Below the pieces are notes generated by a model. It saw only the letters and a list, made by a program, of their open reading frames with translations. It searched no databases and was not told the origin of the DNA. This document shows, piece by piece, positions 31,637 to 39,890 of a stretch of DNA of 64,000 nucleotides. The stretch lies in contig NZ_JHQS01000056.1 of the NCBI RefSeq assembly GCF_014843845.1, forward strand, positions 62,001 to 126,000, read 5' to 3'. The translations under genes were made by a program, and so were the position numbers. Source of the DNA: Mesorhizobium amorphae. Lineage in GTDB: Bacteria > Pseudomonadota > Alphaproteobacteria > Rhizobiales > Rhizobiaceae. Position 1 is the first letter of the stretch. Each line of letters opens with the position of its first letter.

Positions 31637-32365
31637 CTAGTGCCTCAGAATCTTGCTCAGAAATGCGCGGCTGCGGTCGGTCTTCGGTTGCGCGAAAAAT
31701 TCATCCGGCGTGCCGCTTTCGACGATGGCGCCGGCATCCATGAACACCATGCGCTGCGCGACCTTGCGGGCAAAGCCCATCTCGTGTGTCACCACCATCA
31801 TGGTCATGCCTTCCTCGGCCACCGCGACCATGACGTCGAGCACTTCCGAGATCATCTCGGGATCGAGCGCCGAGGTCGGCTCGTCGAACAGCATGATCTT
31901 GGGGCGCATGCCGAGGCAGCGCGCGATCGCCACGCGCTGCTGCTGGCCACCGGACAGTTGTGAAGGATAGGCGTTGACCTTGTCGGCCAGGCCGACCTTG
32001 GCCAGCAGCTCGCGCCCGGCCTGCTCGGCTTCGGTGCGAGGAATCTTGCGCACATGGATCGGCGCCAGCGTCACGTTCTCGAGCGCTGTTTTGTGCGGAT
32101 AGAGGTTGAACGACTGGAAGACGAAACCGATCTCGGTGCGCAGCCGCGTCATGTTGGTGGCGGGGTCGCCGAGGCGCTGGCCGTCGACCACCAGATCGCC
32201 GTCCTTGATCGTCTCCAGCCCGTTGATGCAGCGGATCAAGGTGCTCTTGCCCGAGCCGCTCGGGCCGCAGACGACGACGACCTCGCGCGGCTCGACGCTG
32301 AGGGTGATATCCCGAAGCACGTTGAGTGCGCCGAACCATTTGTTGACGCCGCGAAACTCGATCAT
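31637..32365 (-). CDS. Polar amino acid ABC transporter ATPase
   Basis: The 242-residue ATPase is of the GlnQ/HisP type: GPSGSGKST Walker A near residues 35-43, FQSFNLYPHKTALENV Q-loop, LSGGQQQRVAIARCL signature, IMLFDEPTSALDPEM Walker B and VVTHEMGFA switch. The ATG at 32365 fits the family's MIEFxxVxKxFG opening; no strong ribosome binding site is seen. It is the last gene of an importer unit (binding protein, permease, permease, ATPase) on the minus strand. Confidence 0.92.
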   Translation of the reverse strand: MIEFRGVNKWFGALNVLRDITLSVEPREVVVVCGPSGSGKSTLIRCINGLETIKDGDLVVDGQRLGDPATNMTRLRTEIGFVFQSFNLYPHKTALENVTLAPIHVRKIPRTEAEQAGRELLAKVGLADKVNAYPSQLSGGQQQRVAIARCLGMRPKIMLFDEPTSALDPEMISEVLDVMVAVAEEGMTMMVVTHEMGFARKVAQRMVFMDAGAIVESGTPDEFFAQPKTDRSRAFLSKILRH

Positions 32366-32394
32366 GCCGGTACCATTTTTGCTGGGGCTCGACG

Positions 32395-33069
32395 TCACAA
32401 CTGCACCTCGCCATGTGCCGCACCCATGCGGCGTTCCAGCCGGCGGGCCAGCATGATCAGCGGATAGCAGACGATGAAATAGCCGACGCCGACCAGGAAG
32501 AAGACCAGCAGCCCGTTGGGCACACGCTGCACCACCAGCCAGCCGACGCGGGTCAGGTCGGTCAGCCCGATCGCCGAGACGACGGAAGAGTCCTTGATCA
32601 GCAGCACATATTGCCCGACCAGCGGCGGCAGCACGATGCGCATCGCCTGCGGCAGCACCACCTGGCGCATGCGCTGCCAGCGAGACAGTCCGGATGCAAG
32701 GGCTGCCTCGACCTGACCAGTCGGGACGGAACGGATGCCGGCGGCGACGATCTCGCAGATGAAGCAGGCGGCGAGATTGGTCAGCGCGATGATGCCGGCG
32801 GTGAAAGCATCGAGCTCGATGCAGAATTCCGGCAGGATGAAGAAGATCAGGAAGATCTGCACCAGGAACGGCGTACCGCGGATCAGGTCGACCCAGGCGC
32901 CGATCGCCACACTGATCAGCCGGTTGCCGCCGGTGCGCAGGATACCGAGGCCAAAGCCGAGCAGCGTGCCCAGCACCAGGCTGATCAGCGACAGCACCAC
33001 GGTCATGCCGAGGCCGCGCAGCGCCAGCGGGTAGCTTCCGGCGAGGCTTTGCAGTTGCTGCCAGATCAT
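32395..33069 (-). CDS. Polar amino acid ABC permease (HisM/GlnP type)
   Basis: The 224-residue protein has the family opening ALRGLGMTVVLSLISLVLGTLLG near residues 16-38, IRGTPFLVQIFLIFF near 63-77 and the EAA-loop EAALASGLSRWQRMRQVVLPQAMRIVLPPL near 120-149. It forms the membrane channel with the preceding permease, whose stop overlaps its ATG by four bases. The ATPase gene follows after 29 bp. Confidence 0.92.
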   Translation of the reverse strand: MIWQQLQSLAGSYPLALRGLGMTVVLSLISLVLGTLLGFGLGILRTGGNRLISVAIGAWVDLIRGTPFLVQIFLIFFILPEFCIELDAFTAGIIALTNLAACFICEIVAAGIRSVPTGQVEAALASGLSRWQRMRQVVLPQAMRIVLPPLVGQYVLLIKDSSVVSAIGLTDLTRVGWLVVQRVPNGLLVFFLVGVGYFIVCYPLIMLARRLERRMGAAHGEVQL

Positions 33070-33743
33070 GTGCTGCTCCTTGCCGGCTGCAAGCCGAGCC
33101 AGCGACCGGAGAGCGCCGCCAGTCCCTTGAGGCCGTAATAGAGCAGCAGGTAGAAGGCGGCGATGGTGATGAAACCTTCCGCCGGCATGAAGCGGTCAGA
33201 CGCAAGCAACTGGCCGGCGCGCGTCAGCTCGGAAACCGAGATCAGCGACAGCAGTGCCGAATCCTTGACCAGCACGATCGCCTGGCCGAGCAGTGGCGGG
33301 ATCGTCACCTTGAACGCTTGCGGCAGGATGACAAGGCGCATGCGCTGGATATAGGTCATCCCCGAGGCGACGCCGGCTTCCACCTGGCCGCGCGGGATCG
33401 ACAGGATGCCGGCGCGGATGATCTCGGCGATATAGGCGCCGCTGTTCAACGACAGCGCGAGGATGCCGACGACAAGCTCGGGCAGCACGAAGCCGAGCCG
33501 GGGCAGGCCGAAATAGAGGAAATAGAGCTGCGCCAGCAAAGGCGTGGCGCGCACCGCGTCGATATAGGCCTTGGCCGGAACGCGAAACAGCCAGCCGCGC
33601 TGCAGGTTCATGGCAGCGAGCACGATGCCGACGGCAAGCGCCCCGGCAAAGGACAGCGCCGACAGCCACACGGTCGTGACGAGGCCCTGCCCGAACAGAG
33701 GCAGATATTCGACGATGGTGCGGAAGCTGAAATTTTCGAGCAT
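33066..33743 (-). CDS. Polar amino acid ABC permease (HisQ/GlnP type)
   Basis: From the ATG at 33743 the protein has 225 residues: LFGQGLVTTVWLSALSFAGALAVGIV near residues 16-41, VRATPLLAQLYFLYFGLP near 64-81 and an EAA-loop EAGVASGMTYIQRMRLVILPQAFKVTIPPL near 122-151. The frame stays open upstream, but only because the heptamer repeat array there has no stop in it (it translates as Tyr-Leu-Leu-Thr runs). The true start is the ATG before LENFSFRTIVEYLPLF. Confidence 0.9.
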   Translation of the reverse strand: MLENFSFRTIVEYLPLFGQGLVTTVWLSALSFAGALAVGIVLAAMNLQRGWLFRVPAKAYIDAVRATPLLAQLYFLYFGLPRLGFVLPELVVGILALSLNSGAYIAEIIRAGILSIPRGQVEAGVASGMTYIQRMRLVILPQAFKVTIPPLLGQAIVLVKDSALLSLISVSELTRAGQLLASDRFMPAEGFITIAAFYLLLYYGLKGLAALSGRWLGLQPARSST

Positions 33744-33756
33744 GGGGCGGTGACTG

Positions 33757-33836
33757 GTGAGTGGTGAATAGTGAATAGTGAATAGTGAGTAGTAAGTAGT
33801 AAGTAGTAAGTAGTAAGTAGTAAGTAGTAAGTAGTA
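33757..33836 (+). repeat. Heptamer tandem array, left arm
   Basis: About eleven copies of a 7-bp unit, GTGAATA shading into GTAAGTA, run head to tail directly upstream of the permease start. The array at 33892-33962 has the complementary unit, so the two form an inverted pair around a 55-bp spacer. Confidence 0.9.
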
Positions 33837-33891
33837 ATTAGGAGGTGGTGATTGGGAAGCAAGAAATAGGGAAGCGTGTCGGGATTTGCGA

Positions 33892-33962
33892 TTCACTACT
33901 CACTACTCACTACTCACTACTCATTACTCATTACTCATTACTCACTACTCACTACTCACTAC
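33892..33962 (+). repeat. Heptamer tandem array, right arm
   Basis: About ten copies of CACTACT or CATTACT run to within 9 bp of the binding-protein stop codon. Read on the minus strand they are AGTAGTG/AGTAATG, matching the left array. A transcript crossing both arms could fold into a long imperfect hairpin between the binding-protein and permease genes. Confidence 0.9.
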
Positions 33963-33970
33963 GTCCTATG

Positions 33971-34759
33971 TCAGTGGTCTTTCTTCCAGGCGTCGGAATT
34001 GACCCAGTAGTCGAGGTTCTTTTGCAGGCGGCCGTCGACGCTGACCTGATCGAGGAACAGGTTCATCCAGACCAGCAGGTCCGGCTCGTCATAGCGTGTG
34101 GCGAACGCAAGTGGCTCCTTCGACAGGAGGTCCGGCATGATGGTGAAGCTGCCGGCCGGATAGGCGGTCGACTGACCCTTGACCGCCGAGACGTCGTTGA
34201 CGCCGCAATCGGCCTGGCCGTTGTTGACGGCGTCGAGCAGCAGCGGGCCGCCGCCCTTGTAGCTCTTGATGTCGGCATCGGGGAAGGCGGTCTTGGCCTC
34301 CTTCTCGCCGGTGGCGCCAAGCAGCACGGCGATCTTGGTGCCCTTGGCCTTGCAGTCCTCGGTGGTCTTGAACTTGCTGTCGGCCTTGGTGAAGACGGTG
34401 CTGCCCGTATACATGTAAGGTTTGGTGAAGGCGACCTTCATGCCCCGCGCCAAGGTCGGCGTCATGTCGGCGACCAGCAGATCGGCCTTGCCCGACAACA
34501 GCGCCGGGATCAGCCCGTCCCAGTCGAAATCGAGGAAGGTGATCTTGACGCCCATTTCCTTGGCCATCAGTTCGGCGAGTTCGACCGAACTGCCTGTGCG
34601 TTCGCCGGCGGCGCCGACCAAAGAGAAGGGTGGTCCCTGCGTCTGTACCGCGACGCGCAACTCGCCGCGCTTGGTGATGTCGTCGAGTGTCCCGGCACCG
34701 GCAGCAGTGGTGAGGCCGGCGAGCGCAAGTCCGGCGATGAAAAGCTTGGCAATCTTCAT
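33971..34759 (-). CDS. Polar amino acid solute-binding protein
   Basis: The 262-residue protein has a Sec signal MKIAKLFIAGLALAGLTTAAGA and the SBP_bac_3 pattern: LDDITKRGELRVAVQTQGPPFSL, then GSSVELAELMAKEMGVKITFLDFDWDGLIPALLSGKADLLVADMTPT near residues 56-103. The Arg/Asp positions that hold the amino-acid carboxylate and amine are in the usual places. AAGGAGGAA precedes the ATG. It heads the importer genes; 100 bp upstream lies the saccharopine-dehydrogenase-like gene on the same strand. Confidence 0.92.
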   Translation of the reverse strand: MKIAKLFIAGLALAGLTTAAGAGTLDDITKRGELRVAVQTQGPPFSLVGAAGERTGSSVELAELMAKEMGVKITFLDFDWDGLIPALLSGKADLLVADMTPTLARGMKVAFTKPYMYTGSTVFTKADSKFKTTEDCKAKGTKIAVLLGATGEKEAKTAFPDADIKSYKGGGPLLLDAVNNGQADCGVNDVSAVKGQSTAYPAGSFTIMPDLLSKEPLAFATRYDEPDLLVWMNLFLDQVSVDGRLQKNLDYWVNSDAWKKDH

Positions 34760-34859
34760 TGGGCATTCCTCCTTGTTGTCGTTTGTTATTTTCACCCTTC
34801 GGGGTGCTTTCTGAGCGGCAGCGCCGTTGCCGGCGGCGACCACCGTCCGAAAATCTGTC

Positions 34860-36023
34860 TCAGTCCCAGTCGACCGTTTCGGTCACCCGGATGCCGTGCT
34901 TGGCCAGTTCGTCGAAGAAGCGACCGTCGGGCACATGCAGCAGCGGGTTGAGCAGGCCGGGGGTAGTGATCTCGCCTCGCGCCAGCATCTGCGCCACGAT
35001 GCTTGCGGGGTAGCCGACGCCGAGGCTCATGCCGAAAAGGCCGGATTGGAGGTCGCGTTCGATGATCAACTCCGAGGTCACCGTCTTGCGGCGGCCGCCT
35101 TCGCTGCCGGAAAAGACATTGCGCATCACGCAAAGGTCCTTCTCGTCGGCGCCGTACTGCAATTGCGGGCCGAGCAGCCGGCCGAGAAATTCGCGCGGGC
35201 TGGCGCTGGTGCCGGGCACCTTGTCTTCGGATAGGAAGCCAAGCTCCTTCAGCGGCGCCCAGAACGCCGACCATCCCGGCCAGCGCAGCGTATAACGGCC
35301 GGAGCGCTGCAGCCCCTTGGCGGCGGCCAGCATCTCGACGTAATGCAGCGCGTCGCCATTGGGGAAGGCCTCCAGCCGGCCCAGGCCCGTGACCTCGATC
35401 TCATGGATGAAGCGGTTGTCGTGTTGCCGGCCGGCCGGCACCGCGACGCGCTCGCCGTCCTCGATCATCACGCTGTCGCGGTTCTGGCTGACCAGAACCA
35501 TGTCGAAGTTCCAGCTCACCTTGTAGCAAAGCGGCTTGGCCATCGCCTTTGGCTCGGGGATGCCGCCGCAATAGGAATCGATCGATGCAATGCTGTCGAA
35601 CTGCCTTGCGGCGCGCGCGTAAAGCACAAGGTCGATACCGGGGTCGAGCCCGCATTCGGTCATGATCGAAACGCCGGCTTTTTCCGCCGCCGGTGCCAGA
35701 TCGGCGATGGCCTTGCCGTAATTGGTGGTGACCAGCGGCGTGCGCGTCGCGATCGCCGCCAGCACCGCCTCGCGCATCAGCGGCTGCGGCAACAGATCGA
35801 TGACCGCATCGACATCGGCCAGCACATTAACGAGTGCCGGGCCGATCGCACCCTCGGGCACGACGAAACGTACGCGCGAAAGGTCGGTCAGGCCCTCAAG
35901 CCGGGCAGGGCCGTCAGAGGCGGTATCGACGCAGACGACTTCTTCGACATCGACGCTGGCGACGAGATCGGCAATGGCTGCCCGGCCTTGCAGGCCGAGG
36001 CCGCCCAGAACCGCGATCCTCAT
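34860..36023 (-). CDS. Saccharopine-dehydrogenase-family oxidoreductase
   Basis: The 387-residue protein has the N-terminal nucleotide-binding MRIAVLGGLGLQGRAAIADL, then VIDLLPQPLMREAVLAAIATRTPLVTTNY near residues 75-103, and ECGLDPGIDLVLYARA near 122-137, hallmark of saccharopine or carboxynorspermidine dehydrogenase folds. A substrate domain with YTLRWPGW follows. The enzyme would form or cleave a secondary amine between an amino acid and a keto acid. It follows the Lrp gene with a 4-bp ATGA overlap, so it is regulated with it. A role on lysine or a similar diamino acid is plausible, not proven. Confidence 0.85.
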   Translation of the reverse strand: MRIAVLGGLGLQGRAAIADLVASVDVEEVVCVDTASDGPARLEGLTDLSRVRFVVPEGAIGPALVNVLADVDAVIDLLPQPLMREAVLAAIATRTPLVTTNYGKAIADLAPAAEKAGVSIMTECGLDPGIDLVLYARAARQFDSIASIDSYCGGIPEPKAMAKPLCYKVSWNFDMVLVSQNRDSVMIEDGERVAVPAGRQHDNRFIHEIEVTGLGRLEAFPNGDALHYVEMLAAAKGLQRSGRYTLRWPGWSAFWAPLKELGFLSEDKVPGTSASPREFLGRLLGPQLQYGADEKDLCVMRNVFSGSEGGRRKTVTSELIIERDLQSGLFGMSLGVGYPASIVAQMLARGEITTPGLLNPLLHVPDGRFFDELAKHGIRVTETVDWD

Positions 36024-36529
36024 GCCGGCTCCTTGCGCGCCGGTGTTTCTTCCGACCAGCAGCCTTCCGGCAGGCTGACCCATTTGTTGCAGGAAGCCAT
36101 GACGACGAAGGTCTCGCTGCGCACGACTTCGCCCGGAATGCCCGCGCCGGGGATCAGCTCGCTGGTGATGCGGTAGAGGTCGGCGACATCGCCGGCCACG
36201 GTCACGTCGACGATGATGTCGAAACGCCCGGTGACGACGGAGGCCGAGTTGACGAAAGGCAGTTCCGAGATGCGCTGCGCCAATTCGCGGGCGCGGCCGC
36301 GCCCCTGCGCATTGATGCCGACAATAGCCGAGATCAATTCAGGGCGTTCGGTCAGGTTGAGCAGCCCGACGATCTTGAGCAGGTTGCGGTCGAGCAGGTT
36401 GCGCAGCCGCGTGCGCACCGTCGGCACCGAGACCGCCATTGTCTCTGCGAGCCGATTGATGCCGGGCTGGGCATCCTGCGACAGCAATTTGACCAGTCGG
36501 CGGTCGGTCTGGTCGAGGTGTTCGCGCAA
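36020..36529 (-). CDS. Lrp/AsnC-family transcriptional regulator
   Basis: The 169-residue protein has the Lrp helix-turn-helix LDQTDRRLVKLLSQDAQPGINRLAETMAVSVPTVRTRLRNLLDRNLLK at about 5-52 and a C-terminal RAM domain with GRFDIIVDVTVAGDVADLY near 101-119 for amino-acid sensing. The first in-frame start after a stop is TTG at 36529, only four residues before the domain, so TTG is likely real. It probably responds to the amino acid carried by the linked importer. The upstream 200 bp are AT-rich near 36550-36610 and should hold the promoter. Confidence 0.88.
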   Translation of the reverse strand: MREHLDQTDRRLVKLLSQDAQPGINRLAETMAVSVPTVRTRLRNLLDRNLLKIVGLLNLTERPELISAIVGINAQGRGRARELAQRISELPFVNSASVVTGRFDIIVDVTVAGDVADLYRITSELIPGAGIPGEVVRSETFVVMASCNKWVSLPEGCWSEETPARKEPA

Positions 36530-36729
36530 AGGCTCAAACTTTCACAAAAGAGAAAAATTTTGAGGCGTTTTCTTTATTATATGAAAATATCATAGGGACA
36601 ATATTTTAAAACAGCAAGAGCGGTTCCGACGGTTTGTCAACACGCCGGATACACCCGACGCCCGACCAGGTCGCATCGCCGCGCGAAACATCGTTTCGGC
36701 GCAAAGGGTCTATCTGGATGGATCAGCGA

Positions 36730-37455
36730 CTATCGCCCAGCACGGAAGATCGCCACCGCGGCCGCCGTCAGCGCCGCATTGCCGGGTGCAGTCGTTCCGT
36801 CAGGCAACTCCTTGCCGTCTTCCAGCCCGACGCGCGTCGACCACTTCCGCTCCGCCGCCCGCTCGAGGAAGGGCCACACGGTCGCGTTCTCGCCATGCAG
36901 CAGGATCGAGCGCCGGATGCCGGCGCGTTCCAGCACGGCCTCGATGCCGTCCGAAACGGCGAAAGCCTCGTCCAGCGTCTGCTCTGAAATCTCGATCAGG
37001 ATGCGCAGCACCCGTCCGCCATGGTCGAGGCTGACCAGGCGCTCGGCGTCGGCGATCGACGCCAGCCCGGCTTCGATGCCGATGCCGCGCTGGCGCAGGC
37101 TTTCCATCACCAGCGGCGCCGCCGCCTCGCTGAGATTGACCGAGGCATAGTCCGGCAATTCGCGCCAGCCGGCGATGGCCACAAGCGTGCGCTGGTCGTC
37201 ATTCTCGATCCAGGCGCCGGTGGAGACGCCGATCAGCGTGCCCGGGCAAGCCCGGCGCAGCGCCAGAACCGTCGCGTCCATCGCCGCCGGTGCCAGGCTT
37301 TCGCGGCCGTCCAGCCCGCGCGCATGCACATGCAACTCGGCCGCACCGGCGGCCACAGAAGCAGCACCGTCGCGCGCCATGGCGTCGGCATCGAGCGGCA
37401 GTTGCGGATGAAATTCGGCGCCGCGCGCGCCGTTGATGCAGGTCTGGACGATCAT
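36730..37455 (-). CDS. BKACE-family protein (3-keto-5-aminohexanoate cleavage enzyme like)
   Basis: The 241-residue protein has the BKACE (DUF849) marks: VQTCINGARG at the start, AAELHVHARGLDGRESL near residues 38-54 with two zinc-binding histidines, LIGVSTGAWI near 74-83 and GLEDGKELPDG near 209-219. It is shorter than the classical members of roughly 270-310 residues. Kce cleaves beta-keto acids with acetyl-CoA in lysine fermentation, and the wider family acts on many beta-keto acids. Its nearness to the amino-acid cluster at 31.6-36.5 kb on the same strand suggests a linked catabolic function. Confidence 0.82.
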   Translation of the reverse strand: MIVQTCINGARGAEFHPQLPLDADAMARDGAASVAAGAAELHVHARGLDGRESLAPAAMDATVLALRRACPGTLIGVSTGAWIENDDQRTLVAIAGWRELPDYASVNLSEAAAPLVMESLRQRGIGIEAGLASIADAERLVSLDHGGRVLRILIEISEQTLDEAFAVSDGIEAVLERAGIRRSILLHGENATVWPFLERAAERKWSTRVGLEDGKELPDGTTAPGNAALTAAAVAIFRAGR

Positions 37456-37732
37456 CGGAGGAACGACCCGGTTGCGGTTGCGGCCACTCTAGCCGAGGCC
37501 GGCGCAAACCGGAATCAGGCAGCCAATCATTCCTGACAGGCGATACGCCGGTGGTGGCTGCAGGCAAACGCCTTTCCGATCCCACAAGCAGGAGAGGGGA
37601 AGCGGCCGGCGGCGCTGCCGGTAGCCAAGGCCGTAAGAACCGGACTCCGTGCCGGCAAGCATTCTGGCAGATGGTCAGCCGCTTGACGATTGCCCATTCG
37701 GCTCAGATGACAGGTTCCGGCTCGACCAGGCA

Positions 37733-37918
37733 CTAATGCGCGCCCAATCGGTTGCTTTCCCGCCATGCGACTTCATCGTTTGCTACTTCGGCGAACCACT
37801 GGGCCTCACTCGACGTCAAACCAAGAAGGACGCGACCAGAGTAGTCGGTGGGCTCGTCGACCGTCGAGTCAAACACCGCCCAACTGTCATCCGGCTCCTG
37901 CACTGCGACGAACCTCAT
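37733..37918 (-). CDS. 61-residue hypothetical protein
   Basis: The frame gives MRFVAVQEPDDSWAVFDSTV, then RVLLGLTSSEAQWFAEVAND, ending ESNRLGAH. The ATG at 37918 has GGAGG five bases before it, better than the ATG at 37930. The first part resembles short beta-strand proteins with a WxVxD core; no named family is recognised. It is acidic and probably cytoplasmic. No operon partner. Confidence 0.6.
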   Translation of the reverse strand: MRFVAVQEPDDSWAVFDSTVDEPTDYSGRVLLGLTSSEAQWFAEVANDEVAWRESNRLGAH

Positions 37919-38078
37919 TTGAGCCTCCATTGTGCGAAGAGGCCAATATAGCAGTCAGCGCCCTGCGGCCGTGTGAATGAGCCCACATATGGAAAGCTGC
38001 GCCTTCGCGCTTGTTCGTATCGGCTTGAAATCGGGCAATTTTTTACGCCCTGGGTGCACCCAGGCGTCGCTGTCGTTT

Positions 38079-38747
38079 TCACTCGATCAGCAGCAAGCCG
38101 CGCTTCTTGTCGCCATCGCTGTCGATCGTGTCCATGGCCGAGAACAGGCGTTCACGCTCGACCAGCCAGGGCTTGTAGCGTTCGTTGACATCGAGGACGA
38201 AAACCATGTCCTCGGCCTCCAGATAGCCACCGATCGGGGAAAAATGGCCGCTGCCGGCGCCGAAGATCTTCTCGCGGGTGAAGTTGATGATGTAACGGCG
38301 GCCCGGGTCGTTGGCGCGCTTCATGTGCTCGCGGAATTCTTCGGCGCTCAGGTCCCGCAGCACGGAGACTTTCCGACGGGTCTTCGTTTGAGCGACCTCG
38401 GCAACCTCGTCCAGCGTGAGCCCGATAATGCAAAAGCCTGTCCAGCACTTTCCCGTGCCCTCGAGGACCTCGGCCTCGCTTGTCTCCTCCTCTCCGATGG
38501 AACGGAATGTGTTTGCGACGCTGGCCGGACCGCACCGCGAGCCGTTCGATTGCCAGTCAAGGCCGGCGTTGAACGTGGCCGCCACCGGCAGCTTCCAGGC
38601 GCTGTCGATCAGTGCAGGGGTACGGATAACCGACGATTGGATTGCGTCGGGCGAAACCGCGGTCTGGCCAACAAGCAACAGTGCGCCGCCGCCAAGCAGG
38701 CCAAGGCCGGCAACTGCAATCAAACCAAAGGCGAGACTGCGCTTCAT
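38079..38747 (-). CDS. Phytochelatin-synthase-family protein, exported or membrane-anchored
   Basis: The 222-residue protein has an N-terminal hydrophobic segment (residues 5-28) that is a signal peptide or anchor, then a papain-like PCS domain. The catalytic triad is visible: Cys72 in SNGSRCGPASVANTF, His168 in GHFSPIGGY and Asp186 in VLDVNERYKPW. GLTLDEVAE near 109-117 is another family mark. Bacterial PCS-like proteins cleave Gly from glutathione and make little phytochelatin; they lack the Cys-rich C-terminal half, as here. GAGG precedes the ATG. Export would put it in the periplasm. Confidence 0.88.
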   Translation of the reverse strand: MKRSLAFGLIAVAGLGLLGGGALLLVGQTAVSPDAIQSSVIRTPALIDSAWKLPVAATFNAGLDWQSNGSRCGPASVANTFRSIGEEETSEAEVLEGTGKCWTGFCIIGLTLDEVAEVAQTKTRRKVSVLRDLSAEEFREHMKRANDPGRRYIINFTREKIFGAGSGHFSPIGGYLEAEDMVFVLDVNERYKPWLVERERLFSAMDTIDSDGDKKRGLLLIE

Positions 38748-38926
38748 TGCCGAACCTCGAAACAGTGCAGCAACAGGACAATTCAGAAGTGCCACAGCGT
38801 AGCGAAATCGGAGACAACAGTCGATGTTGCGGCGTCGACCCCGGGCGTACCATATAGCGGGGCAGGGCGCGCGCCACGGCGGCTGCGCCCTTGATTCTTG
38901 TCTGCCGCGGTCGAAAGGATTTTACC

Positions 38927-39349
38927 ATGGGTGAACTCAAGGTGAGGACCCGCGTCACCGGCGCGCTGGCCGTCCTGCCGCCGGGCGGCCTGCCGCTCGT
39001 CACCACGCCGACCGGCGGCACGGTCGATGTCGTCACCGCAGTCAGCGCGCCGGGTTTCAATCCGCTCGACCTGCTCTACGCCTCTTTGGCCGCCTGCATG
39101 GTGCTGAGCGCCCGCATCGCCGCCACGCGCCTCGGCGTTGCCGACCGGCTCGGCGAGGTGAGGGCGGAGGTCGGCGGCGAGAAGGCGAAGGACGAGCCAT
39201 CGCGCGTCGAGACGTTCAACATCAGGCTGGAGATTGCCGGCGACCTCGACTTGGCCACCAAGCAGCGCATCGTCGAGGATGCCGAGGCGATTTGCACCGT
39301 CTCCAACACGCTGCGCGGCTTGCCTGAATTGCACGCGACGTTGGGGTGA
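38927..39349 (+). CDS. OsmC-family protein
   Basis: The 140-residue protein shows the OsmC/Ohr fold: FNPLDLLYASLAACMVLSARIAA at about residues 44-66, with a single Cys in the position of the second redox Cys, then a central helix and AEAICTVSNTLRG near 118-130 with another Cys. Two cysteines about 65 residues apart fit a peroxide-reducing thiol pair. The usual role is organic hydroperoxide defence. AAAGGAT precedes the ATG. The next gene starts 6 bp after its stop, so they form an operon. Confidence 0.85.
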   Translation: MGELKVRTRVTGALAVLPPGGLPLVTTPTGGTVDVVTAVSAPGFNPLDLLYASLAACMVLSARIAATRLGVADRLGEVRAEVGGEKAKDEPSRVETFNIRLEIAGDLDLATKQRIVEDAEAICTVSNTLRGLPELHATLG

Positions 39350-39355
39350 GGGGTT

Positions 39356-39880
39356 ATGGCCGAACTTTCCCCGATCGACTACGCGACGGCATCCGCCGAA
39401 ATCCGCGCCGAGCACGACAGGGAACTCGCGCTGCGCGGCCGCATGACCAACATGAAGCGGATCCTCCTGCAGTCGCCGGCCGCCCACCGCATCTACGCCG
39501 AATGGTTCACCCTGCGCGACCTGCTCAGGCCCACGCTCGGCGATCGCGCCATCTGGCTGTTGTCGCTGGCGATCTCTGAAGCCTGCCGCGCCGAGATTCC
39601 GGTCACCTTCTTCCGCCGCGCGCTGATTGACTCAGGGCTCGACCCCGGTAGCATCGAACCCACCGCCGACGAAGCAGTGCTGATCGACTTGGGCACGGCG
39701 ATTGCAACCGACGCCAACGCGGTTTCTGATGCGATCTGGTCGCAATTGAAAGCAAGTTACGACGAGCCGCTTCTGGTCAATCTCGTCGCCTTCGCCGGCA
39801 TCATGGTGGCGACCTGCGTGTTCACCAACGCGGTGCGCGTCGATCTCGATCCGGAGCTGGAGGGTTATCGGAAGCGGTGA
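39356..39880 (+). CDS. AhpD-like carboxymuconolactone-decarboxylase-fold protein
   Basis: The 174-residue all-helical protein has the pattern LRGRMTNMKRILLQSPAAHRIYAEWFTLRD near 25-54 and LGDRAIWLLSLAISEACRAEIPVTFFRRALID near 61-92, as in AhpD-like folds. The CxxC redox pair is absent; only one Cys sits in the central helix, so an alkylhydroperoxidase reaction of the usual kind is doubtful. It is tightly linked to the OsmC gene (6 bp) and may be a partner in oxidative defence. The function is inferred from fold and context only. Confidence 0.7.
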   Translation: MAELSPIDYATASAEIRAEHDRELALRGRMTNMKRILLQSPAAHRIYAEWFTLRDLLRPTLGDRAIWLLSLAISEACRAEIPVTFFRRALIDSGLDPGSIEPTADEAVLIDLGTAIATDANAVSDAIWSQLKASYDEPLLVNLVAFAGIMVATCVFTNAVRVDLDPELEGYRKR

Positions 39881-39890
39881 CGTGCGATCT

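Noticed and set aside
33744..33896. N-terminal extension of the permease translating the heptamer array
   Set aside because: Tyr/Leu/Thr repeats come from the tandem DNA repeat, and the family start is at 33743.
33757..33962. Considered as a CRISPR array
   Set aside because: Units are 7 bp, contiguous and without spacers, and no cas genes are in the window.
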